64,000 nt of DNA from Agreia pratensis (GTDB lineage Bacteria > Actinomycetota > Actinomycetes > Actinomycetales > Microbacteriaceae): contig NZ_FXAY01000002.1 in the NCBI RefSeq assembly GCF_900177685.1, positions 558,001 through 622,000 on the forward strand. Direction: 5' to 3'. The translations under genes and the position numbers were made by a program. The notes below the pieces were generated by a model that searched no databases, was not told the origin of the DNA, and was given only the letters and a program-made list of their open reading frames with translations. Of the stretch, positions 7,495-15,974 are shown piece after piece. How positions within the stretch are numbered: the first letter of the stretch is position 1; every line of letters starts with the position of its first letter.

Positions 7495-7813
7495 AGCCGG
7501 GGCGTTCACACGAGAGGAAGCGTCACCCAGATCAGCAGACGACGCGACGACGGAATAGTGGACACACCCACCGGTACCGCCACGATCAAACTCCCTGCAT
7601 TCCTGTATTTACAAGGGATTCAGGGGGTTTTCTCGTTCGAGATCGAGCCGCTCGTACGCGAAGTGAACTCCTCTGACCCTTTCCTAGTCGGACAGGACGG
7701 GCCACCGGTGCGGTACCCTCGTCGCAGAGGGAAAAATCCCGTCAGGCTCCGGCCGGCGGAAACGCACAAGCGTCTCATGGGAGTCGCCACTTCTTCATCG
7801 AAGGAGTGCGCCC
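7495..7813. other. Island right boundary and leader of the efflux operon
   Basis: A 319-bp gene-free stretch. It contains the right direct repeat (7567-7667). From about 7670 to 7800 there are GC-rich self-complementary segments (for example GAGGGAAAAATCCC) before the ribosome site GAAGGAG of the efflux gene. I could not match them to a known riboswitch. Confidence 0.5.
7567..7667 (+). repeat. Right copy of the 101-bp direct repeat (attR-like)
   Basis: It matches 3590-3690, with 24 identical bases at the start (7567-7590). It carries the last 16 nt of the tRNA-Ser sequence but no tRNA, and a terminator-like hairpin with a weakened stem. This is what a displaced original 3' end looks like after integration. 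Confidence 0.8.
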
Positions 7814-9283
7814 ATGTACGAACCCACGACCTCTCCGGCCACAGAAGCGCCACCGCCCCGTCTCCGCGACGAGTGGATTGCGCTGGCCGGCCTTTCGGCG
7901 GTGTTTCTGTTCGAGATGCTCGACAACTCCGTTTTGAACGTCGCACTTCCGACCATCGGTCGCGAGCTCACGGCGTCGACCGCGTCGCTGCAATGGGTCT
8001 CCGGGGCGTACTCGGTCGTCTTCGGTGGCCTGATGCTGCTGTTCGGTGCGGTCGCAGACCGTGTCGGTCGGCGCCGGGTCATGCTCGTCGGCCTGACGCT
8101 GCTGGCAGTGGTGAGCATCCTGACCGTGTTCGTCACCTCGGTGGAGCAGCTGATTGCCGTGCGGGCTCTGATGGGGATCGCCGCGGCGATGACAACGCCC
8201 GGATCAATGGCGCTGGCATTTCGCCTGTTCGATAGAGACGATCTGCGCGTGCGTGCACTGACCGTCATCTCTACCGCCGGGCTGGTCGGCCTCGCCACCG
8301 GGCCCACAATCGGCGGATTCGTGCTCGCCGTGGCGCCGTGGCAGGTGCTGATCGTCGCCAACGCTCCCATCGCGGCGATCGCTTTTCTGGGCATCCGGGG
8401 CGGGATCACCGCAGATCAACGAACCGACCTCCACCGCGACCCCGTCGACCTGATTGGCGCCGTCCTCGGTACGGCGACCGTGATCGGAGTCCTCCTCACA
8501 CCGACGCTGTTCGTCGCCGGCAACGACGTCGCCCTTGCCTGGGGCGCAGCAGCGGCCGCGGCGGCTGGCGCGGTCGGCTTCGTGCTCAGGGAGCGCACCG
8601 CGCTCCACCCGCTGCTGGATCTCCGTCTCGTCGCACAGCCACTGGTTGCCAGCGGTCTGGCCTACAAGGCGGCGGCAGGCCTCGCGATGGCCGGGCTGTC
8701 GTACATGGTCACGTTGCAGTTGCAGTTCGCGTGGGGGTGGCCGCCGGCCCTGGCCGCAGTCGGCACACTCCCGCAGGTCGTGGTGCTTCTCGCGAGTGGC
8801 CGCTTCGTCGGCCCGTTCGTGAAACGAGTGGGTCTTGATCGAGCGGCCTGGATGAGCGCCGCGGCCGTGATCGCCGGGCTCGCCGTGTTCGCTCTGCTCG
8901 GCAGATTGGGCTACCCCTGGGTCCTGATCGCTCTCGTGCTTGTCGCCGCCGGGATGCGAGTGGTTGGCGTCGTCGCCGGTAATAACGTGCTTCGTGGTCT
9001 GCCCGACAACCGCACCTCCATCGGGGCGGCCCTTGTCGACACGGTCAGCGAGATCGCGACCGCGGTCGGCATCGCCGCGACAGGCACGATCCTCGCCGCT
9101 CTCGTCGGTGGCAGCATCACGACGATCACTTTCACCTCGGACCATCTCGCGTCATTCCAGGAGGCGATCCTCATAGCGGGCCTGACCATCACCGCTATCG
9201 CCGCAGCGCTCGTCTGCATCGGCATCAACCGTTCGCGCCGCACCCCCGCCCAGCCCACCAATCAGGAGCCTTCCTATGTCTGA
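7814..9283 (+). CDS. DHA2-family (EmrB/QacA-type) MFS drug exporter
   Basis: A 489-residue protein with about 14 hydrophobic segments. Residues about 37-50 (FEMLDNSVLNVALP) and about 85-98 (FGAVADRVGRRRVM) are the D1 and A motifs of 14-helix MFS drug:proton antiporters. Such pumps export lipophilic or cationic compounds. A good ribosome site (GAAGGAG) precedes the ATG. The last 8 bp overlap the esterase gene, so the two are co-translated. No TetR or MarR repressor is adjacent, so regulation is not visible. The substrate is unknown. Confidence 0.92.
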   Translation: MYEPTTSPATEAPPPRLRDEWIALAGLSAVFLFEMLDNSVLNVALPTIGRELTASTASLQWVSGAYSVVFGGLMLLFGAVADRVGRRRVMLVGLTLLAVVSILTVFVTSVEQLIAVRALMGIAAAMTTPGSMALAFRLFDRDDLRVRALTVISTAGLVGLATGPTIGGFVLAVAPWQVLIVANAPIAAIAFLGIRGGITADQRTDLHRDPVDLIGAVLGTATVIGVLLTPTLFVAGNDVALAWGAAAAAAAGAVGFVLRERTALHPLLDLRLVAQPLVASGLAYKAAAGLAMAGLSYMVTLQLQFAWGWPPALAAVGTLPQVVVLLASGRFVGPFVKRVGLDRAAWMSAAAVIAGLAVFALLGRLGYPWVLIALVLVAAGMRVVGVVAGNNVLRGLPDNRTSIGAALVDTVSEIATAVGIAATGTILAALVGGSITTITFTSDHLASFQEAILIAGLTITAIAAALVCIGINRSRRTPAQPTNQEPSYV

Positions 9284-10256
9284 CCTCATGCCCCGCCCTC
9301 CGTTCGATCCGGAACTCTCCACGTTCCTCACTGCCTTCGAGGCACGCGGCCCCTTCACCCTCACCACCGAGATGCTGCCGCACATGCGAGGCCTCGACAC
9401 GACCGAAGAAGCGCTCGACGAGCGGCTAAGGTTGCGCGGGTATGAGCGGCGCACGATCACGGTGCCCGGCCACCTCGGGGATCCGATCACGCTTGCCGTG
9501 ATCCAGCGGATCGGCCGCACCGGAGCCACGACCGCGGTGTACTCGATCCACGGCGGCGGCATGATGTTCGGTCACTACCTCGGAAACCTCGATTCGTACG
9601 ACGACTGGCTGCTGAACGACCATGACGTCGTACTCATCAGCGTCGACTACCGTCTCGCCCCCGAATACCCCGACCCATATCCGGTCGAGGACTGCTACGC
9701 CGGACTCGTCTGGGTGCACGCCCACGCAGAGCAACTCGACATCGACCCGAACCGCATCGTCATCGCCGGGCAGAGCGCCGGCGCTGGACTCGCCGCCGGT
9801 ATATCCCTGCTCGCTCGCGACCGGAGTGGACCGTCGATCCTCGCGCAGATCCTGGTGTCGCCTATGCTCGATGACCGCGACTCCACCGTGTCGACGAGAC
9901 AGATCGATGGCATCGGGGTCGCGGATCGGCAGATGACCCGCTTCGGCTGGGACGCCTACCTCGGCTCCCGCCGAGCCGGCGAAGACGTGTCCGTGTACGC
10001 TGCACCGGCACGAGAGACCGACCTCTCTGGGCTTCCGCGCACCTACATCGACTGCGGAAGCGCAGAGGTCTTCCGCGACGAGACGGTCGCCTACGCCAGC
10101 GGCTTGTGGGCCGCCGGTGGTGACGCGGAGTTGCACGTCTGGCCGGGTGCTTTCCACGGCTTCACGAGCATGATGCCCACCGCCAGGATCTCGGTGACCG
10201 CCACAGCAGCTCTGGCCGATTGGACCAGGCGGCTTCTCGGAGCAGGTGCGCGCTAG
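9276..10256 (+). CDS. Alpha/beta hydrolase, HSL-type esterase
   Basis: A 326-residue enzyme of the hormone-sensitive-lipase group. The oxyanion motif HGGG (about 90-93) is followed by the nucleophile elbow GQSAGAG (Ser about 169), an Asp near residue 265 and His in GAFHGF near the end. It hydrolyses short acyl esters; the natural substrate is unknown. It overlaps the MFS exporter by 8 bp, so it may modify the compound that the pump exports. Codon use matches the surroundings. The 169 bp after it hold nothing recognisable. Confidence 0.9.
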   Translation: MSDLMPRPPFDPELSTFLTAFEARGPFTLTTEMLPHMRGLDTTEEALDERLRLRGYERRTITVPGHLGDPITLAVIQRIGRTGATTAVYSIHGGGMMFGHYLGNLDSYDDWLLNDHDVVLISVDYRLAPEYPDPYPVEDCYAGLVWVHAHAEQLDIDPNRIVIAGQSAGAGLAAGISLLARDRSGPSILAQILVSPMLDDRDSTVSTRQIDGIGVADRQMTRFGWDAYLGSRRAGEDVSVYAAPARETDLSGLPRTYIDCGSAEVFRDETVAYASGLWAAGGDAELHVWPGAFHGFTSMMPTARISVTATAALADWTRRLLGAGAR

Positions 10257-10425
10257 GGGAGCGGATGAGCAAGTCAACCGTCGTGACGTCGAGATGCACG
10301 AGATCGCGGTGCGGTACCGGCATGACTGCGTTAGCGGGCCCCTTGCTCCGTGGGAGGATCAAAGGGTTTTGTTTCGATGCGTTTCGTGAGGACGAGGCCG
10401 TCTGATAGATCGAGGAGGGGCACGC

Positions 10426-11298
10426 GTGAGCGAGGAGCTGACCCCGGGTGTCGAGCCACAGCGCGGACCGGATAACACGGAGCCGGACGGCCCGACAACG
10501 GGTCGGGCGGCGGGACTGGGCATCGTCGCGCTCCTGTTCGCGCTGCTCGTGGCGAGTTGGTTGATCCAACTCTCGTCGTTTCTGCAGCGGGATTTCGGGC
10601 CATTTGAAAAGAGGCTGAGTGACGGCGGAGTGGTTGTCTGGGTCTCGATCGCTGCAGCGATCGCGATCCTGTCGCCCATCGTTGTACTCATCCTGCAGGC
10701 GCGCGTTCACAAGCGAAATCCGCGACACTCGATCGCCGCCGTGCTCGGGGCCGTGGTGGTGCTCGTGATCGCGGTTCCGACGAACACCATAGTTGTCGGC
10801 TCCCAGGTAGCCAACCTCGTGACGGAACTCAATCAAAAGGCGCAGCCACCGACCGCGGCCGAGACCTTCTTCGAGCGCACTGGCGGCGATCCCCGCAGCA
10901 AAGTTCTCGAGTTGGGCGACGAGACAGTTCGGCTTCTGGGCGGAGACCCGACCGCGGATACGAAGGACTCCGACGCTGATTTTCGCGTGTCCAGCGATGA
11001 GTGCGAGCTCGACAACCGCAACCCCGGCATCATGTGGTCTTATCACTACGACGCTGGGTCGCAGGTTGATGCCACCGGTCAGCCGCTCGTGCCCGAGGGG
11101 TCTAAAGACCTGCCGACGGCGACGCACGACATGGCGGGTGTTATCGCCTACTGGGCGAGCCACGGCGTCACCGCTACAAAGGATGAAGACGTCAGCTCCG
11201 ACGAGCAGTACCGGGCAGAGGCCGAATGGTTGGGCTATGACTCGTGGAGCCGCCCCGCGCCCGACGTGCGGTTCGATACGATCTGCCTCGTCGACTGA
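10426..11298 (+). CDS. Membrane protein of unknown function
   Basis: A 290-residue protein with a charged, proline-rich N-terminus (1-27), three hydrophobic segments (about 30-47, 66-88 and 103-122) and a 165-residue extracytoplasmic C-terminal region with several acidic patches and two cysteines (ECELDN and TICLVD). It starts at a GTG with a strong ribosome site GAGGAGGGG. I recognise no family. It stands between the esterase and an acetyltransferase gene 42 bp downstream. Confidence 0.65.
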   Translation: MSEELTPGVEPQRGPDNTEPDGPTTGRAAGLGIVALLFALLVASWLIQLSSFLQRDFGPFEKRLSDGGVVVWVSIAAAIAILSPIVVLILQARVHKRNPRHSIAAVLGAVVVLVIAVPTNTIVVGSQVANLVTELNQKAQPPTAAETFFERTGGDPRSKVLELGDETVRLLGGDPTADTKDSDADFRVSSDECELDNRNPGIMWSYHYDAGSQVDATGQPLVPEGSKDLPTATHDMAGVIAYWASHGVTATKDEDVSSDEQYRAEAEWLGYDSWSRPAPDVRFDTICLVD

Positions 11299-11340
11299 GA
11301 AGGCCGCTCGCCACCGGCACGGGCTGCGTAGACTTTTTTG

Positions 11341-11772
11341 ATGGGCTCTGCAGAGGAATTCACCGTCACTACGGATCTCGCACGGATCGACCTCGACACG
11401 GTGCATCATTGGCTGTCGAGGAATGCGTTCTGGGCGCTCGGACGCAGTCGACAGACCGTGCAGGCGGCGGCGGAGGGCTCGATGAACTTCGGAGTCTTCG
11501 ATTCTCGCGGCTCGCTCTGCGCATACGCGCGAGTGGTGACGGACAGTGCGACGTTCGCTTGGCTGTGTGACGTCTACGTAGACCCCCGCCGGCGCGGTCT
11601 CGGCATCGGACGGTTGCTGGCGGGTGCGGTCGTGGATGCTCTCGTGCCCATGAACCTCAAGAGGATCATGCTGTCGACGCTCGATGCTCACGGGCTGTAC
11701 GAACAGGTCGGCTTCGTCGCGTTCCCCGACCCTGAGAAGTTGATGGTCCTCGGGCCCTTGCTTCCCGGCTGA
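11341..11772 (+). CDS. GNAT-family N-acetyltransferase
   Basis: A 143-residue protein with the acetyl-CoA binding signature RRRGLGIGRLL (about 83-93) after a VDPRRRG strand, and a late LYEQVGF motif. These define the small GNAT group with a short domain (related to YitH/ArgA-like proteins). The acceptor is unknown. The ATG at 11341 is preferred; a TTG lies one codon upstream. It converges on the gene ending at 11775, with only 2 bp between. Confidence 0.85.
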   Translation: MGSAEEFTVTTDLARIDLDTVHHWLSRNAFWALGRSRQTVQAAAEGSMNFGVFDSRGSLCAYARVVTDSATFAWLCDVYVDPRRRGLGIGRLLAGAVVDALVPMNLKRIMLSTLDAHGLYEQVGFVAFPDPEKLMVLGPLLPG

Positions 11773-11774
11773 GG

Positions 11775-12122
11775 TCAGAGCGGGCGCAGCTGATCTTCGG
11801 TGATGGGAAATGGCAGTGAGTAATAGACCTGCGTTGCAGTCATGTCGCCCCAGTCGTCTTTCTTGACCCGGATAGCGGAGGGAGACACCTCGGCGATCCG
11901 AACGCGCAGCCACGATCCATCGTCGAGTCGAAGCTCGTGCGGGTCGGCGAGGTAGGCCAGTCCGAGTTCATCGAGTGTCTCTTCGGCCACCATCCAGTCC
12001 ACTGGTTCCGTCCGGCGGCGTCCGAGCAGATCGATGGCGACGAAGCCGTCGCCGACGGGCTTCATCCAGCCCACGAGCTCACGGTCGTCTGATCGACGAT
12101 GTTCGATCCAGTCGCTTTCCAT
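11775..12122 (-). CDS. Conserved hypothetical protein, 115 residues
   Basis: A small acidic protein (MESDWIEHRR...) with no transmembrane segment. It contains two beta-strand repeats, FVAIDLLGRRRT and LRVRIAEVSPSAIRVK, that suggest a small barrel. No family is recognised. It begins 2 bp after the stop of the YdcF-like gene and so is probably the second gene of that operon. The ATG at 12120-12122 is the first in-frame start after that stop. Confidence 0.6.
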   Translation of the reverse strand: MESDWIEHRRSDDRELVGWMKPVGDGFVAIDLLGRRRTEPVDWMVAEETLDELGLAYLADPHELRLDDGSWLRVRIAEVSPSAIRVKKDDWGDMTATQVYYSLPFPITEDQLRPL

Positions 12123-12124
12123 GG

Positions 12125-12718
12125 TTAGAGGGTAGCTCTCGAACGGTGCCGGCCCCGGATGCCGCGGACTGCCGCGATCGGTTTCACCCAGGCGATCTCG
12201 CCGAACCGGTAGTCGCGCGCCGCGACGAGGCGCTGGGCGAGGTCGGGTCGCTGCTTCCAGAGGTAGGCGCGTGCCTTCTCGGCGTGCATGCTGTTCGACG
12301 CGATCTTCACGGTATCGAACTCCTCCAGAAGGTCGACGACGTTCGCGATGTTCTCCCACGTGGTGCGGCTGAGACGGTCGAGAAGGTAAGCACCGGCGTA
12401 TCCGTGGCGAGCGCGAGCGTACTCGAGCAAGAGATCTGCTTCGGGCACATCGCTGCCGACTCCGCCTCCGCAGAAGATCAACACGGTCTCGGTCGCGTCA
12501 GGATCGATCGATCGCAGGGCTACGCGTACCCGGTATCGGTTGAGGTAGTTGGCGCGCGAGCCCCGGTTCCGGCATCCGAGCACGATGATGGCCTGTCTTC
12601 CTGGCCCCGACGCGCGATTACCGAGCCTGCGCTTGCTCGCGACCCAATGCATCCATTCGGCCCACCCGATGACCGGCGCGATAACCGCGGACGAAAGGAC
12701 GATCGGAAACAAGCGCAC
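12125..12718 (-). CDS. YdcF/SanA-like DUF218 protein
   Basis: A 197-residue protein with one N-terminal hydrophobic segment followed by the DUF218 fold. The text AIIVLGCRNRG (about 44-54), the GGGVGSD loop and SRTTWENIANV (about 115-125) are the family's conserved positions. Members are linked to envelope or peptidoglycan-lipid metabolism, but the reaction is not settled. The downstream gene follows after 2 bp. Confidence 0.8.
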   Translation of the reverse strand: MRLFPIVLSSAVIAPVIGWAEWMHWVASKRRLGNRASGPGRQAIIVLGCRNRGSRANYLNRYRVRVALRSIDPDATETVLIFCGGGVGSDVPEADLLLEYARARHGYAGAYLLDRLSRTTWENIANVVDLLEEFDTVKIASNSMHAEKARAYLWKQRPDLAQRLVAARDYRFGEIAWVKPIAAVRGIRGRHRSRATL

Positions 12719-12809
12719 CGTCCCAACTTATCCACCGTTTCTCGACGTCGGACTAGTGTCGGGGGCAGGCGAGCGTCACAAAGCGGTGACGCAGAACGAG
12801 GGGGAGCCC

Positions 12810-13229
12810 ATGCACCGAAGAGTCGGCAGCATCGCACTGGTGATGGCGGTCGCGCTGGCGTTTGTCGTCACCGGGTGCACTGCGCCTGGTCCGAGCTACT
12901 CGATACTCGACCGAGAGGCGACGAGCGAAGACGTCGTTCCCGACGCCCTCCCCGGCTATGCAGGGGACAGTGCTGTTCTCGACACGAGTCGATTCGTGGC
13001 AGAGCGTGATGGAATCCGGATCTGGCTGCTGCGAGGGCAGGAGAGTTCGACCGTCTGCCTTCTCGCGTTTCCCGGCGCCGAGGACTGGGTCATGGCGTGC
13101 GGAGGAGATCACGCCCCGGCAAGTATGAGCGGGCCGGCTGGCGAGTACGTGTATCAACCGGATGGCTTGCCGGCGCCGAAGGATTCCACTCGTATCTCAG
13201 AGAATGTCTTCGCCGTCGACGATCGATGA
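12810..13229 (+). CDS. Small lipoprotein, unknown function
   Basis: A 139-residue product with a signal peptide and lipobox VVTGC (Cys about 22). The start at 12810 is supported by the ribosome site GAGGGGGAG and by the signal peptide; a longer in-frame extension upstream is unsupported. The mature part holds a WLLRGQESSTVCLL strand and a later MACGG, so two cysteines could pair. No named family. It converges with the tautomerase-like gene. Confidence 0.65.
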   Translation: MHRRVGSIALVMAVALAFVVTGCTAPGPSYSILDREATSEDVVPDALPGYAGDSAVLDTSRFVAERDGIRIWLLRGQESSTVCLLAFPGAEDWVMACGGDHAPASMSGPAGEYVYQPDGLPAPKDSTRISENVFAVDDR

Positions 13230-13235
13230 GCACGT

Positions 13236-13625
13236 TCAGATGTCGACCCTGTAGCCGAGTGCGAGGTCCGCTCCATTGACGCCTCTGATGCCCCAGTTCA
13301 CTCGCGGAGTCTCGGTGATGGTGATCTCCATGCTGTGAGGCGGGATGCCGGCTTCGGCGTCGAGGCGAGCGAAGAGTTGCTCGATGAGGGCGCGTTTCGC
13401 CGAATCGCTGCGCCCGTCGAACATCGAGATCTCTATGATCGTGTAGTTCTCGCCGCGATCGTCGGGGTAGACGAAGTCCTCGGCATCGAGCGCGATGAAC
13501 CGGTGGAACCGCTTCTCTGCGGGGTACTCGAGCGCCGACATGACCGCTCCGTGGATCGCGTCGGAGATCGCGGCGCGACGCGCCTCGATGAGCTGCCGCC
13601 GCGCGTAGATAGTCACCTGTGCCAT
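13236..13625 (-). CDS. Tautomerase-fold protein lacking Pro-1
   Basis: A 129-residue protein matching the single-chain, MIF-like tautomerase family: a beta strand right after the start (QVTIYARRQL), a long helix, then VEITI-type strands ending GIRG. Active tautomerases need an N-terminal proline exposed by Met removal. Here the second residue is Ala (MAQ), so the general base is absent. A start-codon misassignment does not rescue it, because no in-frame Met-Pro occurs nearby. It may be a binding protein or use another mechanism. Confidence 0.75.
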   Translation of the reverse strand: MAQVTIYARRQLIEARRAAISDAIHGAVMSALEYPAEKRFHRFIALDAEDFVYPDDRGENYTIIEISMFDGRSDSAKRALIEQLFARLDAEAGIPPHSMEITITETPRVNWGIRGVNGADLALGYRVDI

Positions 13626-13670
13626 GCGTCACAGCCTATGGCGACCGTTTCTGCTTCGTAGACTGAATGT

Positions 13671-14123
13671 GTGCTCGTCGTCTCTCTCGAATCCCCGCGT
13701 GGCGACGACGTACTGACGCTTCTGCAGCAGGCCGACGACTTCGCATTGGGCTTGTACCCCGCCGAGAACTATCACCGGCTCGACATCGACGACCTCGAGA
13801 AGGCAGACGTCGGGTTCTATGTCGCGAGAGAAGACGGCGAGGCGCTCGGCACGGCTGCGATCGTCGATCGGCGTGATGGGTCGGCCGAGCTGAAGCGGAT
13901 GTTCGTCACGGCATCTGCACGCGGGCTCGGTGTGGGCAGGGCGCTGATCGGCGCAGTCGAGGAGCACGCGCGCCTTCGGGGCATCACACTCATTCGGCTC
14001 GAGACGGGATTGCCTCAGACCGCGGCGATTGCTCTATACGAGAGATCGGGATACCGCCCCATCCCCGCCTTCGGCCCGTACATCGGCGACCCCACGAGCT
14101 ATTGCATGGAGAAGTCGCTCTAG
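13671..14123 (+). CDS. GNAT-family N-acetyltransferase
   Basis: A 150-residue acetyltransferase with the acetyl-CoA loop ARGLGVGRAL (about 84-93), an acidic front half and a C-terminal IALYERSGYRPIPAFG, typical of small-molecule or amino-acid-type GNATs. It starts with GTG, 45 bp from the divergent tautomerase gene. The substrate is unknown. Confidence 0.87.
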   Translation: MLVVSLESPRGDDVLTLLQQADDFALGLYPAENYHRLDIDDLEKADVGFYVAREDGEALGTAAIVDRRDGSAELKRMFVTASARGLGVGRALIGAVEEHARLRGITLIRLETGLPQTAAIALYERSGYRPIPAFGPYIGDPTSYCMEKSL

Positions 14124-14154
14124 AGAAGCGCTCTGCCTGGCCAGGAAGTAGAGA

Positions 14155-14397
14155 TCAGCGCTCGGGGCAGTGCAACTGCGTGCGCTCTCCCGAGCGGTCG
14201 ATGGTGTGCAGGGCCATCGACATACCGCAGAGCGGGCAATGCGGGTCGGCCGGCGGAACGTACGGGTCTTCTTTTCGACCGATGCCAACCTGTGCCGGGC
14301 CGGTGAACGTGTAGACGATGCGGTTGAGGTTGTTGATGAACCCCGGCTTGCCGTCGAACGGGTTCATGGGGTTTGGCGTGCGGGCTTGCCTGGTCAA
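14155..14397 (-). CDS. Small zinc-ribbon-like protein, 80 residues
   Basis: The C-terminal half has CPLCGM and a final HCPER, four potential zinc ligands (two Cys, then His and Cys) in a ribbon-like arrangement. The N-terminal part (NPFDGKPGFINNLNRIVYTF) looks conserved and structured. A TTG start is used because GAGGAA lies 7 nt before it; the ATG at 14367 is an alternative. Function unknown; possibly nucleic-acid or protein binding. Confidence 0.6.
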   Translation of the reverse strand: MTRQARTPNPMNPFDGKPGFINNLNRIVYTFTGPAQVGIGRKEDPYVPPADPHCPLCGMSMALHTIDRSGERTQLHCPER

Positions 14398-14471
14398 CGG
14401 GGTTCCTCAGGTGCTGAGTGCTGCAATGATTAGTGCCCTAAGTATATCGCGAACCGGGAGAGTTCGGGGTG

Positions 14472-15389
14472 TCAGGCCCATGCGTCGTAGCCGTGATCGC
14501 CAGCCTTAATTCGTGAGCCGATCACGCCCGGCATCATGACGACCCCGTTGCCCATTGGAAGGGGCGCGTACCTCGTCGAGGCCGTCCATGTTCGACCGTA
14601 GGCCGATTCGACGACCGTCTCGAACTCGGTCGATTCCTCTCCACGGCGCACCTTTTCGTGAACCCGGCCCGCTGCTGCGGCCGCGAGCATCTCGCGCAGC
14701 TCGACGGCGTGCTCCACGTCGGCATCGAGGGAGAATCGACCTTCGCCCACCTTCACCGAGATGAGGTCGGAGCCGGCATAAGTCGACCGTGCCCACGAGA
14801 TGCCCGCTCCCTCCGCAGAGAGCGGTTCTATCGTCACGGCCGCGCCCTCCTCGGATTGTTCGATCGTCGCGACCGTCGAGTAGGCGGCCAGCGCGTCATC
14901 GGCGATCGTGTCGAGCAGACGACCGAGAGAATCTGCCCTCTGCTGTGCTGCGCGCTCCTGCTCGCGCGCCGCGCGCTCTGCGGCCGCGCGACTCTCGTCG
15001 CTCACGACATAGGCAGGCAGCGCCGTATCGTCGTCGAGGTCGATCAGAAGAAGAAGTTCGCCGAATCCGCCTGTGTCACGGGCATCGACACCGTCGAGCT
15101 CAGCCGATGACGCAATCGCGTCTCCTCTTTCGAAGACCGGATGCGGGCCCGGTCTGCGTCGCTGTTGGTAGCTGACGCCGGTAATGCGAGCGACCGTACC
15201 GGTCACATCCCATTGCGGCACATCGGCCGGCGTCTGGCCGTGGTGTTCCTCGAGAAACCGGGCCGGGGCATCCGCTGCGGTCTGGCCTGGATCGAGCGCG
15301 ACGATCGAGACCGTCGTCGTCTCGCCTCGCCTGAACGCCTTGCCGCAGCAGTGCTGTTCCCACCCTGAAACCACGACCTCGATGTGCAT
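14472..15389 (-). CDS. DUF6578-like N-terminal domain protein
   Basis: A 305-residue soluble protein. The first 100 residues (VVVSGWEQHCCGKAF, with a Cys-Cys pair) resemble the domain I know as DUF6578. A helix rich in Ala, Arg and Glu follows (about 130-155), then a beta-rich C-terminal region. The family assignment is from memory and tentative. No enzyme motif is seen. It is divergent from the next gene, with 69 bp between. Confidence 0.5.
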   Translation of the reverse strand: MHIEVVVSGWEQHCCGKAFRRGETTTVSIVALDPGQTAADAPARFLEEHHGQTPADVPQWDVTGTVARITGVSYQQRRRPGPHPVFERGDAIASSAELDGVDARDTGGFGELLLLIDLDDDTALPAYVVSDESRAAAERAAREQERAAQQRADSLGRLLDTIADDALAAYSTVATIEQSEEGAAVTIEPLSAEGAGISWARSTYAGSDLISVKVGEGRFSLDADVEHAVELREMLAAAAAGRVHEKVRRGEESTEFETVVESAYGRTWTASTRYAPLPMGNGVVMMPGVIGSRIKAGDHGYDAWA

Positions 15390-15458
15390 GTGCCCAGCCT
15401 AGAGAGCTTGCGCGCGGAGCCAGCCGCTGAAGCGAGAGAATCGTCGTAGTCTGCTGGC

Positions 15459-15971
15459 ATGGATGAGATCCCCTCCGAGCAGGTGCGGCGCCTGGTGCGG
15501 CGCGCCGTCGAGTCGCTCGAGGCCCAGAACGTGCATGACGAGGCCCTGGGCGTCATGCGCGAGCCGCGCGGCTTCTCGGTGTTCAAGACCGCGCCGATGA
15601 TCGTGCCCGCGGGCCGGGCATGGAGGCTCGGCGTGCTGCTGGTCGACCGCGAGGGAGGCGTCTACGAGACCGGCGACGTGACGAGGGCCATCGAGCCGCT
15701 CCGCGCGGTGACCAACCGGTCGGCCGAAGCCGAGGCGCGGCGAGATGATCGCAGGGCCGCCGCGCGTGGAAAGTTTCCCGAGGGCGAGGTCGTGAACCAC
15801 CGCTACGCTCCGCTCGCCCTCGACGACGAGAGCCTCATTGCCGGATCCGGCCCCTTGGAGGTGCGCGACGGAACGGTCGTGGTGCACTGGGACCGATCGA
15901 GCCCGGGGCGTGGTGTGTCAACGCTCGACCGCTACCTCACCGACCGGGTGAGCGTGCTGACGCTCGACTGA
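15459..15971 (+). CDS. Conserved hypothetical protein, 170 residues
   Basis: A soluble protein with a helical N-terminus (EQVRRLVRRAVESLE), a beta-rich centre (WRLGVLLVDREGGVYETGDVTRA) and a basic linker. Such proteins are often seen in actinobacterial genomes without a role. Its stop lies 3 bp from the stop of the convergent lactonase gene. Confidence 0.6.
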   Translation: MDEIPSEQVRRLVRRAVESLEAQNVHDEALGVMREPRGFSVFKTAPMIVPAGRAWRLGVLLVDREGGVYETGDVTRAIEPLRAVTNRSAEAEARRDDRRAAARGKFPEGEVVNHRYAPLALDDESLIAGSGPLEVRDGTVVVHWDRSSPGRGVSTLDRYLTDRVSVLTLD

Positions 15972-15974
15972 GGC

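Larger units (their letters stand above)
3606..7566. mobile_element. Small tRNA-associated genomic island without an integrase
   Basis: The segment lies between two direct repeats that begin within the 3' end of tRNA-Ser(CGA). The tRNA is intact on the left and a displaced 3' fragment with a decayed terminator sits on the right, the outcome of site-specific integration into a tRNA gene. The cargo is a truncated LysE-like gene, a lipoprotein, an ECF sigma factor with its coupled membrane partner, and a SnoaL-like protein. By eye the island is less GC-rich and more loosely packed than its surroundings. No integrase, excisionase or replication gene is present, so it is a remnant or a passively mobilised cassette. 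Confidence applies to the island interpretation. Confidence 0.6.

Noticed and set aside
7668-7813. Possible riboswitch before the efflux gene
   Set aside because: The stretch has self-complementary parts, and drug pumps are sometimes controlled by guanidine riboswitches, but I could not match the conserved bases of any known class. A covariance-model search would decide.
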